From Paraburkholderia ferrariae NBRC 106233 (GTDB taxonomy: Bacteria; Pseudomonadota; Gammaproteobacteria; Burkholderiales; Burkholderiaceae): a DNA stretch of 64,000 bases. Under the pieces are notes generated by a model. The model did no database searches, was not told the origin of the DNA, and saw only the letters and a program-made list of their open reading frames with translations. A program made the translations under genes and the position numbers. The stretch is from the NCBI RefSeq assembly GCF_000685035.1, contig NZ_BAYB01000002.1, forward strand, positions 248,001-312,000, in the 5' to 3' direction. Shown piece by piece: positions 26,569-34,805 of the stretch (the stretch's first letter is position 1; each line of letters starts with the position of its first letter).

Positions 26569-28029
26569 TCACTGACGGCCCCATTGCGGAATATGATGCG
26601 AGCCGAGCGACACGCAGACGTTCTTCGGTTCGAGGAACACTTCGTAGCTCCACGTGCCGCCCTCGCGGCCAACGCCGGAGGCTTTGGTGCCGCCGAAGGG
26701 CTGACGCAGGTCACGCACATTCTGACTGTTGACGAAGCACATGCCGGCTTCGACGGCGGCGGCCATGCGTAGCGCACGCCCGGCATTTTCCGTCCAGATG
26801 TAACTGGACAGACCATATGCGATGTCGTTCGACAGGCGGATCGCGTCGGCTTCATCGTCGAACGGAATCAGGCAGGCGACCGGCCCGAAGATTTCTTCCT
26901 GCGCGATACGCATGCGGTTGTCGACGTCGACAAAGACGGTTGGCCTGACGAAATTGCCCCGGGCGAGTGCACCGGTCAGGTCTGGTGCGTCCAGGCCGCC
27001 GCACGCGAGCGTAGCGCCTTCCTTCGTGCCAAGTTCGATGTAGCTGCGTACCTTGGCAAGATGCCCCTGACTGATCATCGGGCCGAGAATCGTGTGTTCA
27101 TCGAGCGGGTCGCCCACGACGAGGCGCTGTGCGCGCTCGATGAAACGCCCGGCGAACTTCGCATAGATGGAGCGATGCACCAGAATCCGCGAACCGGCCG
27201 TACAACGTTCGCCGTTATTGGAGAAGATCATGAATACTGCTGCGTCGAGCGCGCGCTCAAAATCAGCGTCGTCGAAGATCACGAACGGCGATTTACCCCC
27301 CAGTTCCATCGAGAACTTCTTCAGGCCCGCAGCCTGCACGATGCGGTTGCCGGTGGCAGTGGAACCCGTGAACGATACGGCCTGCACGTCGCGATGCGAG
27401 ACAAGCGGCTCGCCGGCCTCGTGGCCATAGCCGTGCACCACGTTCAGCACGCCTGCCGGAATGCCCGCTTCGAGCGCCAGTTCGCCGAGTCTGGCGGCCG
27501 TGAGCGGCGACAGCTCACTCATCTTCAGCACTGCCGTATTACCGAACGCGAGGCAGGGTGCAACTTTCCAGGTGGCGGTCATGAACGGCACGTTCCACGG
27601 CGAGATCAACGCGCAGACACCGACCGGATGATAGAGCGTGTAATTCAGATGCGTGCTGGTGGGATAGGTATGGCCGTCAACTGCCGTACAGATTTCGGCA
27701 AAGTAGCTGAAGTTGTCCGCGGCGCGCGGCACGAGCTGCTTGCCGGTCTGCGAAATCGTCTGCCCGGTGTCCTGCGTTTCGGTGCGGGCGATTCCCGGGA
27801 CGTGCTGTGCGATCAGCTCTCCCAGCTTGCGCACCCGCTTCGCCCGGTCGGCGGCGGGCTGTGCGGCCCAGGCGGGGAACGCCCCTTTCGCCGCTGAGAC
27901 GGCGAGCCCGATTTCCTCGGCACCCCCGCGCGCGACTTCGGCCAGGACCTCCTGGGTGGCCGGATTGACGGTCTCGAAATAATCGCGTCCGGGATGGACG
28001 CGCCCGTTGATCAGATGTTCGATACGCAT
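26569..28029 (-). CDS. hpaE: 5-carboxymethyl-2-hydroxymuconate semialdehyde dehydrogenase HpaE
   Basis: HpaE oxidises the ring-cleavage aldehyde to 5-carboxymethyl-2-hydroxymuconate. The product has 486 residues of the NAD aldehyde dehydrogenase family, with Glu242 (MELGGK), Cys276 (NNGERC) and the SPWNVP cofactor segment. It is intact and of normal length. The truncated hpaG ends 23 bp upstream, so hpaE is now effectively the first intact gene behind the old operon promoter. Confidence 0.92.
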   Translation of the reverse strand: MRIEHLINGRVHPGRDYFETVNPATQEVLAEVARGGAEEIGLAVSAAKGAFPAWAAQPAADRAKRVRKLGELIAQHVPGIARTETQDTGQTISQTGKQLVPRAADNFSYFAEICTAVDGHTYPTSTHLNYTLYHPVGVCALISPWNVPFMTATWKVAPCLAFGNTAVLKMSELSPLTAARLGELALEAGIPAGVLNVVHGYGHEAGEPLVSHRDVQAVSFTGSTATGNRIVQAAGLKKFSMELGGKSPFVIFDDADFERALDAAVFMIFSNNGERCTAGSRILVHRSIYAKFAGRFIERAQRLVVGDPLDEHTILGPMISQGHLAKVRSYIELGTKEGATLACGGLDAPDLTGALARGNFVRPTVFVDVDNRMRIAQEEIFGPVACLIPFDDEADAIRLSNDIAYGLSSYIWTENAGRALRMAAAVEAGMCFVNSQNVRDLRQPFGGTKASGVGREGGTWSYEVFLEPKNVCVSLGSHHIPQWGRQ

Positions 28030-28052
28030 GGTTGCTTACCCTGGTTACGAAG

Positions 28053-28268
28053 CTACGAAGCGAGCCCGAATTCGGAATCGGACGCAATGGTGTTGATGAG
28101 ACGGCCGAGACCATCGATTTCGCAGATGACCTCGTCGCCTTCGCCGACGTTGACGATGCCATCCGGTGTCCCGGTCAGGATGATGTCGTCCGGCGCGAGT
28201 CGGAGCTTCTCGCTTGATATAATCACTAATATCTTAGTGAGTGTGCGCCCGTTAAGATGCGTCGTCAA
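28053..28268 (-). pseudogene. hpaG: hpaG C-terminal remnant
   Basis: Residues from about 28217 downward (SEKLRLAPDDIILTGTPDG ... GDEVICEIDGLGRLINTI ... SEFGLAS) match the C-terminal 50-55 residues of the HpaG decarboxylase/isomerase (fumarylacetoacetase fold). The rest of the protein is gone. Upstream sequence that would encode the body is replaced by AT-rich, promoter-like DNA with a palindrome. An open frame from ATG 28268 could give a 71-residue peptide. The gene order relative to hpaE and to the divergent hpaR fragment matches the classical hpaR / hpaGEDFHI layout. Confidence 0.8.
28223..28240. promoter_or_regulatory. Palindrome in the old hpaG-hpaR control region
   Basis: TCACTAA-TATC-TTAGTGA, with perfect 7-bp arms, sits between the hpaG and hpaR remnants in AT-rich sequence. 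A MarR-family operator is likely here; it may be the residual HpaR binding site. This is inferred from position and symmetry. Confidence 0.45.
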
Positions 28269-28323
28269 CGAAAATGTCGATCAGCGGGTTTTCCCGCGGA
28301 TCGCTTCAGGCTAGTGATCCACC

Positions 28324-28449
28324 ATGTCAGACTTCTCCGCCGAAGCTTCACTGCACCGTAATCTTCCGATGCTCCTTTTGCGCGCACGGGAAAAGATGAT
28401 GGAGCGCTTTCGGCCACTGATCACGGCACACGTTGCTGGCCGGACTTGA
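28324..28449 (+). pseudogene. hpaR: hpaR N-terminal remnant (MarR-family repressor)
   Basis: A 41-codon frame starts MSDFSAEASLHRNLPMLLLR and continues AREKMMERFRPLITAHV, the typical N-terminal helices of HpaR, the repressor of the homoprotocatechuate operon. After residue 37 the match ends and a TGA follows. The winged-helix DNA-binding domain is absent. It is divergent from hpaG, as in the functional operons. Loss of the repressor may leave hpaE-D-F-I unregulated. Confidence 0.75.
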
Positions 28450-28584
28450 ACGGACAAGGCCGGTTTGATGGCGTGATGTCATCCTTTTGACCGATCACTC
28501 CGGAACGCGTAGCTTCGTAAAGTTATGCAAGGCAGTGCTGTCGAACGAACGGACGGTGCGCCATTCATTTCACGGAGCCTATTC

Positions 28585-29394
28585 ATGTCTTCTCAACCCG
28601 CTTTTATCCAGGTCGGCGCGCTGGCCGACGGTTTCGCGCCCGATAGCAATATTCTTCCCGTCGTTCAGGATCTGAGCGGCCGCACGTTCACACTCGGATT
28701 TGCCGATGGCTCTCGGGAAACGCTCACCCTATTGGACGGTGAGCGGGTTCGGACCGCAGCCGGTGAACATGCCGCTCGCGTGACGTCGATTCGCCCCGGA
28801 ATCTATTTCATCGACTTCATCGGCGGTGGCGCAGGCGGCAAGCCGGGATCGACAAGCGTGGTAATCGACGAACGCCTCGCGCTTTGCACGGTCCTGAATG
28901 GCCATCTGCCTGCGCAAGCCGAGGCCCATATCGATGCGCTGACACGTGTCGAACGCAACCTCCCGCTGACCAGCGTGACTGCTGAATTCCGTCACGGACG
29001 ACTCGTTTCGGACGGTGTGCATGCTGCGGCGGAGCTTCATGCACCGACGCGCGAACTGATCGGCATGCGCAACATGTATACCTACAGCGCGACCGAGCGT
29101 TATGAGCACGTCTACCTGAACGAGAATTTCTACGCCTGGCAATGCCTGGCAGGCGTCGAGGCAGGGCTTGCCGACGTGGACCGTTGTTATACGATTCGGA
29201 TTGCAGAAAAACTTTATCTGTTTGTCTGGTGCGAAAAGATCGTGCCAACGCTTGGCGTGGTCATGATAGACCTCGAACGCATGAAGACCGACGGCAAGAT
29301 TTTCGGTTATCAGGGCAGCAATTTCGGGGCACTGTCGAACTTCCCCGTCGGCGCGTTCGCCCAGGTGCTGAATACGACCCGGTACCCGCAATGA
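28585..29394 (+). CDS. MoaF-like protein (molybdenum cofactor biosynthesis F family)
   Basis: This 269-residue soluble protein resembles MoaF of the Klebsiella monoamine regulon; databases often name the family 'molybdenum cofactor biosynthesis F', although no Moco role is shown. It has two beta-rich lipocalin-like halves, with FTLGFADGSRETLTLLDGE near residue 40 and the well-conserved RNMYTYSATERYEHVYLNE region near residue 170. I chose ATG 28585 after the GGAGCC-type ribosome-binding region. The next gene overlaps its stop (ATGA) and encodes a MoaE-like dehydrogenase, the same pairing as in the monoamine regulon. Confidence 0.82.
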   Translation: MSSQPAFIQVGALADGFAPDSNILPVVQDLSGRTFTLGFADGSRETLTLLDGERVRTAAGEHAARVTSIRPGIYFIDFIGGGAGGKPGSTSVVIDERLALCTVLNGHLPAQAEAHIDALTRVERNLPLTSVTAEFRHGRLVSDGVHAAAELHAPTRELIGMRNMYTYSATERYEHVYLNENFYAWQCLAGVEAGLADVDRCYTIRIAEKLYLFVWCEKIVPTLGVVMIDLERMKTDGKIFGYQGSNFGALSNFPVGAFAQVLNTTRYPQ

Positions 29395-30200
29395 ACCGCG
29401 CCGACATGCAGCGGCAAGCCAACGGGTCGTGCGAATTCTCCGGTAGGACCGTTCTGGTCACGGGGGCCGCGCAGGGGATCGGCCTCGGCATTGCGCGTGC
29501 TTTCGCGGCGCGCGGTGCGAGCGTGGCGATAGGTGATTTGCGCGGCGATGCGGCAGAAGCCGCCGCACGCGAACTGACGCAGGCGGGCGGCTCAGCGCGT
29601 GCCTGGCAGGTGGACGTGGCCGACCCCGTACAGGTTAGCGGGTTTGTCGCACAAACTGAGGCGGCATTCGGCGCTCTCGATATCGTGATCCACAATGCAG
29701 CGTATTTCCCGCTGACTTCGTTCGAAACCATTACGCCGGAAATACTCGATCGGACCCTGCGGGTTAACCTCGCCGCCCTGTTCTGGCTTGCGCAGGCTGC
29801 GTTGCCGGCATTTCGCCGACGTGGAGGCGGGCGTATTCTCGCGACCTCCTCGGTGACGGGGCCGCGCGTCGCTTATCCGGGGTTGGCACACTACGCGGCT
29901 TCCAAGGCGGGGGTCAACGGTTTTATCCGCGCCGCCGCACTCGAACTGGCGGTGGAAGGCGTGACGGTGAACGGCGTGGAGCCGGGCATGATCCGCACGC
30001 CCGCGATGGACAATCTCGGGGATGCTGCCCTCAACGCGCGTATAGCGCGGAGCGTGCCCCTCGGACGCCTGGGTGAGCCCGCCGATATCGCGGGCGCGAT
30101 GCTGTATCTGGCGTCCGACGCCGCGGCTTACGTGACCGGGCAAACGATCGTCGTGGACGGCGGCGCGACCCTGCCCGAAACGTCGGCCGTGCTCGACTAG
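29391..30200 (+). CDS. Short-chain dehydrogenase/reductase (MoaE-like)
   Basis: This 269-residue classical SDR has the cofactor motif TGAAQGIG (about 25-32), NAA at about 100, catalytic Ser (SSVTG) and YAASK (Tyr-x-x-x-Lys). It overlaps the MoaF-like gene by 4 bp and is translationally coupled to it. By this pairing it is the likely counterpart of MoaE, the SDR of the monoamine regulon. The substrate is unknown. Its last 4 bp overlap the end of the next, convergent SDR gene. Confidence 0.88.
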   Translation: MNRADMQRQANGSCEFSGRTVLVTGAAQGIGLGIARAFAARGASVAIGDLRGDAAEAAARELTQAGGSARAWQVDVADPVQVSGFVAQTEAAFGALDIVIHNAAYFPLTSFETITPEILDRTLRVNLAALFWLAQAALPAFRRRGGGRILATSSVTGPRVAYPGLAHYAASKAGVNGFIRAAALELAVEGVTVNGVEPGMIRTPAMDNLGDAALNARIARSVPLGRLGEPADIAGAMLYLASDAAAYVTGQTIVVDGGATLPETSAVLD

Positions 30201-30997
30201 CGGCGGTCTTGCGTCAGTTGCTCATACGCAAGTGTGGGCACGTCGACGATGGACGAGCCGCCGTCGGCAACGATGGCGGCTCCCGTGATGATTGACGCCG
30301 CGGGCGACGCCAGAAAGGCGCAGATTGCCGCGATTTCCTCCGCTGTTGCTGGCCGGCGCAGCGGAACGTTGGCGCATACGCGCTGGTAGGCGGCATCCAG
30401 CGTGTCGCCATAGTGATCGATGAACGGCTGCATTTCCTCGTCGGCCATAGGGGTGCGAACCCATCCCGGGCAGACTGCATTCACACGCACGCCCTGCGGG
30501 CCGTAATCGCGCGCGAGCGACCGGGTCAGGCCGATCAGCGCGTGCTTTGCCGTGGTGTAGCCGCATACGCCCGGTCCTGCGGCGAGCGACGCGATTGATG
30601 CGACCAGCACGATTGAACCGCGCTGCCCGATCAGATCGGGCAGGCAGGCGCGCGCGCTAGCGAACGCGGTGTCGAGATTCAGCCGCATCGCAGCCGACCA
30701 GCCGGCATCGTCGGTTTCCGTGGCGGTTCCGAGACCGTGGCCGCCCGCGCAGGCGATCAGCGCGTCGATGGGGGGCGCCGTGTCGCGGATCTGCCTGATG
30801 ATGCCGTCCCAGGCGTGGGTGTCGGCCGCGTCGGCCGCGCAGACGAGGCCGCCGGTTGCTTCGGCCAGTTGTTCAAGCGGCGCCCGGCGCCGGCCTATCA
30901 GAACGACGCGGTCCCCGGCATCGGCAAAGCGTTTCGCGCAGGCGGCGCCGATGCCTGTGCCGGCGCCAGTGATGACGACAGTGCGTGGAGCTGTCAT
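30197..30997 (-). CDS. Short-chain dehydrogenase/reductase
   Basis: This 266-residue classical SDR has TGAGTGIG near residue 12, ACAGG (the NNAG equivalent) near 88, and the catalytic Ser followed by YTTAKHALIGLTRSLA. The C-terminal segment VADGGSSIVD closes the fold. Tail-to-tail overlap of 4 bp with the preceding SDR on the other strand is unusual but both frames look intact. It is divergent from the LuxR gene; regulon element copy 3 lies between them and could act on both. Confidence 0.88.
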   Translation of the reverse strand: MTAPRTVVITGAGTGIGAACAKRFADAGDRVVLIGRRRAPLEQLAEATGGLVCAADAADTHAWDGIIRQIRDTAPPIDALIACAGGHGLGTATETDDAGWSAAMRLNLDTAFASARACLPDLIGQRGSIVLVASIASLAAGPGVCGYTTAKHALIGLTRSLARDYGPQGVRVNAVCPGWVRTPMADEEMQPFIDHYGDTLDAAYQRVCANVPLRRPATAEEIAAICAFLASPAASIITGAAIVADGGSSIVDVPTLAYEQLTQDRR

Positions 30998-31100
30998 GAA
31001 AGACCTCACTCAAGGATTGGGGAATGTCGAGTCTAGGGACGCCGTGCGCGACGAGGCATCGTTCATAAGGCTGACACTGCGCAGACTGGTGCCGCTGAGG

Positions 31101-31144
31101 TTGCCGATTCGTGCTAACGCTGTGGCGCGGCCGGGGAGTACGAT
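31101..31144 (+). promoter_or_regulatory. Regulon element copy 3 and luxR-type gene promoter
   Basis: TTGCCGATTCGTGCTAACG (31101-31119) is the shared island element. TACGAT at 31139-31144 begins 38 nt from its start and is a plausible -10 for the LuxR gene at 31175. The divergent SDR gene begins about 100 bp on the other side. Confidence 0.65.
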
Positions 31145-31174
31145 CGTCAGAACCCAGCGATTCCGGAGTGCCCC

Positions 31175-31918
31175 ATGTTGATGGATCCGGGTATCGGTAC
31201 GCGCGACGCGAGCCGACTTACCGCCTGTTGTGCCGCCACCCCCGATAACGGACCCGATGCGCTGATTGAACTGGGTGTCTCCACCCTGGCCCGGTTGGCG
31301 CGCCCGTCGGCAACCGTGTTTTATTCGATCGGACCGGATAACGAGCCGTCGTGCTTCGAATTGTTCGGGATAGCCGAAGCCATGCACCGTGCGTGGCTTC
31401 GGCGCTATTGCCGGATCGATCCTCTTCACCCTTCTCGCTGTGCCTCTGCCGCGGAGCGCGTGCAGACACTCGATCGGGCGTTGCCAACGCCGTTTCGTGC
31501 GTCCTCGACGTACTGGCACGGGTTTCTGCTGCCCAACGCGGTGGTCGACGTGATGGAGGTCTGGCTGCGCGATGCTGGCCGACTGGTAGCGGGCTTTTCG
31601 TTGCTGCGTATGGCGCCCTGCGAGCCGTTTTCGATGGAAGAGGTGGAGCGCGTGCAGGCAGTGCAGCCGCTGCTCGAATCCGCCCTGATTCCCCGATGTC
31701 TTGGTGAACTCGCGTTGAAGACTTCTACCCGCACGAGTCCGCATCTGACCCAGCGCGAGCAGCAGATTGCGCGACTGGTGCGCGACGGGCTTTCGAACAA
31801 GGCCATTGGCCGGCAACTGGGGTTGACGCAGCCGACCGTGAAGACCCATTTGCGACGCCTGTTCTTGAAGCTCGGTGTATCGAGTCGCACCGAACTGGTC
31901 GCCACACTCTTTTTTTGA
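31175..31918 (+). CDS. LuxR-family HTH regulator
   Basis: This 247-residue regulator has an N-terminal region without a recognisable acyl-homoserine-lactone or receiver domain. Its C-terminal LuxR/FixJ helix-turn-helix is clear (about 190-245: LTQREQQIARLVRDGLSNKA ... LTQPTVKTHLRRLFLKLGVSSR). There is no cognate synthase nearby, so it probably senses a small catabolite. Its own promoter carries the shared 18-bp element, which would fit an autoregulator. Start at ATG 31175 or 31181 cannot be separated. Confidence 0.9.
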   Translation: MLMDPGIGTRDASRLTACCAATPDNGPDALIELGVSTLARLARPSATVFYSIGPDNEPSCFELFGIAEAMHRAWLRRYCRIDPLHPSRCASAAERVQTLDRALPTPFRASSTYWHGFLLPNAVVDVMEVWLRDAGRLVAGFSLLRMAPCEPFSMEEVERVQAVQPLLESALIPRCLGELALKTSTRTSPHLTQREQQIARLVRDGLSNKAIGRQLGLTQPTVKTHLRRLFLKLGVSSRTELVATLFF

Positions 31919-31930
31919 GGGAGGTGCCCG

Positions 31931-32368
31931 ATGGTAGCCAGGCAGATACCTGTTTATGGTCCTCGTGTGTTGGAGAAACTGGACTCCGCGCTGCTGTTGT
32001 ATGCCGTAGCGGCGGTGCAAGTCGAACCGGCTGGCGTTTCGGGCTGGTTCACCAGGCGGCGCGGCGCGTGTGCCACAGTGATTTCGCGGGAAGAGGACGT
32101 GAAAGATATTTTGCTGCGCATGCCGGAAAGTTGGAACGTAGTGAGCGGTGCCCGATGCAAGGGGCTACATGATGACATCGATGTCGTCACGGTGGACCCG
32201 AGGTTCAGGCACGGGCCGATGCACGCAAGCTGCGCGGTCGTGGGCCACGACGACGGAAAACGGTTCATCCTGCTCATGCAGATGAACACGGCCGATGCTG
32301 TTCTACTGCCCGAACGGCTGTTTCGGGATGCATCGACCTTTGAGGACTGTATCTTGCATGCTGGCTGA
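31931..32368 (+). CDS. Hypothetical protein, 145 aa, coupled to LuxR regulator
   Basis: I do not recognise a family. The product has 145 residues, is soluble and contains no signal peptide. It starts 12 bp after the LuxR stop, with a strong GGGAGGT ribosome-binding site, so the two are almost surely co-transcribed. Notable sequence: GWFTRRRGACATVISREED in the first half and HASCAVVGHDDGKRFILLMQ in the second. A role as partner or effector of the LuxR protein is only a guess. Confidence 0.7.
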   Translation: MVARQIPVYGPRVLEKLDSALLLYAVAAVQVEPAGVSGWFTRRRGACATVISREEDVKDILLRMPESWNVVSGARCKGLHDDIDVVTVDPRFRHGPMHASCAVVGHDDGKRFILLMQMNTADAVLLPERLFRDASTFEDCILHAG

Positions 32369-32573
32369 CTTGCCAGTCGAAGTCGGCGGCCGCCTGGTCT
32401 ATGGTCCGTCCGGATTACAGGCGAATGCGTTCGCCGGATGCCGGAGACTTCAGCCGGTCCCCGTTTGCTCTGTGCCCTGGGCAAGCGCATACTCCTCTCC
32501 CATTCCGGTTCCTCCGAGCTGAAGCCCATCTCCCTCGCTGCGGTTTCGGCATTTTCCCTGGATCTGCAACGGG

Positions 32574-32616
32574 TTGCCGATTTGCGCTCCCAGTCACCAT
32601 TTTGGTTTTCTACATT
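32574..32616 (+). promoter_or_regulatory. Regulon element copy 4 and APC permease promoter
   Basis: TTGCCGATTTGCGCTCCC (32574-32591) is the shared island element, with its last bases diverging. TACATT at 32611-32616 begins 37 nt from its start and is a plausible -10. The permease start is at 32736. The rest of the 367-bp gap after the hypothetical gene holds no gene. Confidence 0.6.
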
Positions 32617-32735
32617 TCAGTTCATTCCTTCTGCGCGGAAAGCAGATGTTCTGCGCGATACGAATGTGGTGCGGCATGCCGGCGCACGTCGCGACTGAAG
32701 GTCGAAAAATGTCATACCAAACTGGAGCAAGCTTC

Positions 32736-34184
32736 ATGAGTGTCACTACGGGAAACACGCCATCCACTGAGTTGCGCAAGGGCACACTCGGGCTTGGCTT
32801 CATCATCTTTTTCGTCATTTCTGCGGCGGGACCGCTCGTCGCAATTGCGGGCGGATTCCCAATCGGCATCATGCTCGGCAATGGCGCGGGGACGCCTGCG
32901 CTGCTGATCGCGACGGTTGCGATCCTGCTGATGTTCTCGGCAGGCTATACCGCCATGTCGCGCTACATTACCAACGCTGGCGGCTTCTATGCGTTCACCG
33001 CGCGCGGACTGGGCGGCAAGGCAGGCGGCGCTGCCGCGCTGCTGGCCCTCCTTGGGTACAACACGATGCAGATCGGCTTGTATGGCATGTTTGGCGCCGT
33101 CTCGTCAGGTTTCCTGAGCATGCATCTGGGCGTTACCATGCCGTGGTGGGCCTGTTCGCTGGTGGCGATGGCGAGCATTGGCATCTTTGGCTATCGACAG
33201 ATCGATCTGTCGGCAAAGGTCTTGTCCCTGCTCGTTTTCGGCGAGTATGTTGTCGTGCTGATACTCGATGTTGCGATCCTGAGGCATGGCGGGGCATCGG
33301 GTTTGAACGCGACTTCATTCGCGCCTCACGTCTTCCTCGGCGGCGCGCCGGCAATTGGTTTCCTGTTCTGCTTCGCTAGCTTCGTCGGTTTTGAAGCGAC
33401 CACGATTTATAGCGAGGAGGCCAAGGACCCGCACCGGACCGTCCCACTTGCGACTTACATTTCAGTCCTGCTGATCGGCGGCTTTTACGCATTCTCAGTC
33501 TGGTGCATGGTGATCGGCGCCGGCAGCGATCAGGTCGTCAAAATCCTTACTGGCTTGTCGGATCCTACGACCTTTCTTTACACCCTTTCGGACCGCTATG
33601 CGAACAGTACCCTTACGGGCGCCATGAGTGTGTTATTCATCACGAGCGTCTATGCTGGCCTGCTCGCGTTCCACAATTCGGCGGCGCGGTATTTCTATGC
33701 GGCCGGTCGAGAGGGTTTGCTTCCGCAACGGCTGGGCTACACCCACCGCCGGCACAGCAGCCCGCATGTCGGCTCCCTGTTGCAGACCGTATTGGCGCTG
33801 CTCGTCGTCACGATCTTCATCATTACCGGTGCCGACCCGGTGCTCACGCTGTTCTCATGGCTTACGAACGTGGCGACGCTGTGCATTATCGCGCTGATGG
33901 CGCTGTCATCGGTTGCCGTGTTCATGTTTTTCCTGACCCATGAGGCACGCGACGAAGGTGTCTGGCGAATCAGGATTTTGCCGATACTTTCCGGACTCGC
34001 ATTATCCGTTGTGCTGGCACTGGCGATCATCAATTTCCCGCTGCTGACAGGCGCCCGGGCGGGACTGTCGTATGGTCTGACCGCATTGCTGCCCGTCTTC
34101 GCGGTTATCGGCGTACTTGCAGCATCTGCCCTCAAGCGGCGTGATCCAGCCGCATTCAATCAGCTCGGAAGCTCCAGGCTGTAG
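32736..34184 (+). CDS. APC-family amino acid/amine permease
   Basis: This 482-residue integral membrane transporter of the amino acid-polyamine-organocation superfamily has about 12 hydrophobic segments. The family helix-1 motif FFVISAAGPLVAIAGGFPIG and the FVGFEATTIYSEEAKDPHRTVP loop are clear. It probably imports the amine or amino acid substrate of the neighbouring oxidases. ATG 32736 has GGAG at good distance; ATG 32709, also with a fair ribosome-binding site, would add 9 residues. Its promoter has the shared element, linking it to the porin/oxidase unit. Confidence 0.9.
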   Translation: MSVTTGNTPSTELRKGTLGLGFIIFFVISAAGPLVAIAGGFPIGIMLGNGAGTPALLIATVAILLMFSAGYTAMSRYITNAGGFYAFTARGLGGKAGGAAALLALLGYNTMQIGLYGMFGAVSSGFLSMHLGVTMPWWACSLVAMASIGIFGYRQIDLSAKVLSLLVFGEYVVVLILDVAILRHGGASGLNATSFAPHVFLGGAPAIGFLFCFASFVGFEATTIYSEEAKDPHRTVPLATYISVLLIGGFYAFSVWCMVIGAGSDQVVKILTGLSDPTTFLYTLSDRYANSTLTGAMSVLFITSVYAGLLAFHNSAARYFYAAGREGLLPQRLGYTHRRHSSPHVGSLLQTVLALLVVTIFIITGADPVLTLFSWLTNVATLCIIALMALSSVAVFMFFLTHEARDEGVWRIRILPILSGLALSVVLALAIINFPLLTGARAGLSYGLTALLPVFAVIGVLAASALKRRDPAAFNQLGSSRL

Positions 34185-34512
34185 TTCGAGCGCGGCCGGT
34201 ATTGCTCCGTACGTGCGGACGGCAGGCGAGCGGGCCGGGGGCACTCGCTCGCCATGTGTCGCCGGCGAGAACGTGTCGATGGGAAGTCTCGTGCCCATCT
34301 GTGCGCCATATGCGAACGAGTACGGTGCCTGGCAATTAGTTCGGCAAGGGTCTTGTCGACTTTCTATTCGCGATGCCGGATTCTCTCTTTCAATCCGTCG
34401 TACGCGCTTCCCACCTGCTCCGGGAGAGGTGTGATTTTGCCCACTTCTGCGATGCGGAGGTGGCTGGCGGAAGTACCGCACGCTCGCCGCCCGCGTCGCC
34501 GGACGGGCGAGC
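34185..34512. other. Gene-free stretch after permease
   Basis: About 330 bp without a supported gene. The sequence on the minus strand may include the decayed C-terminal tail of the AraC relic that follows. I see no clear terminator for the permease gene. Confidence 0.4.
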
Positions 34513-34635
34513 GTGGCGCCCGGCACCGGGCTGGATGCCGGTCACCCGCTTGAATGCCTGGGCAAACGCGGATTCGGACTGGTAGCCGACGCGCTCCTGA
34601 GCGATCTGTCGATAAAAGCACTGAGATTCCCAGCG
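34513..34635 (-). pseudogene. AraC-family regulator remnant
   Basis: A short piece of the second helix-turn-helix of an AraC regulator is legible on the minus strand (IAQERVGYQSESAFAQAFKR then VTGIQPGA). The first helix-turn-helix and the N-terminal domain cannot be read in the same frame; a neighbouring frame upstream contains ARRL-like debris. It is a decayed gene between the permease and the isochorismatase-like gene. Confidence 0.7.
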
Positions 34636-34805
34636 GTATAACCTTTTGCCGGATGAGGGCCCACTCGGCGACCGGCTTTCGTCGCAACGAAAGGTCGCGG
34701 CTCCGAACCGTCGTGGACGAATTCTTGTACCTGTCCACGGGTCAGTCAGATCACAAATATCCCGCAAGACACAGTGCCACTGTGGATTTCTGGAATCGAT
34801 ACCTG

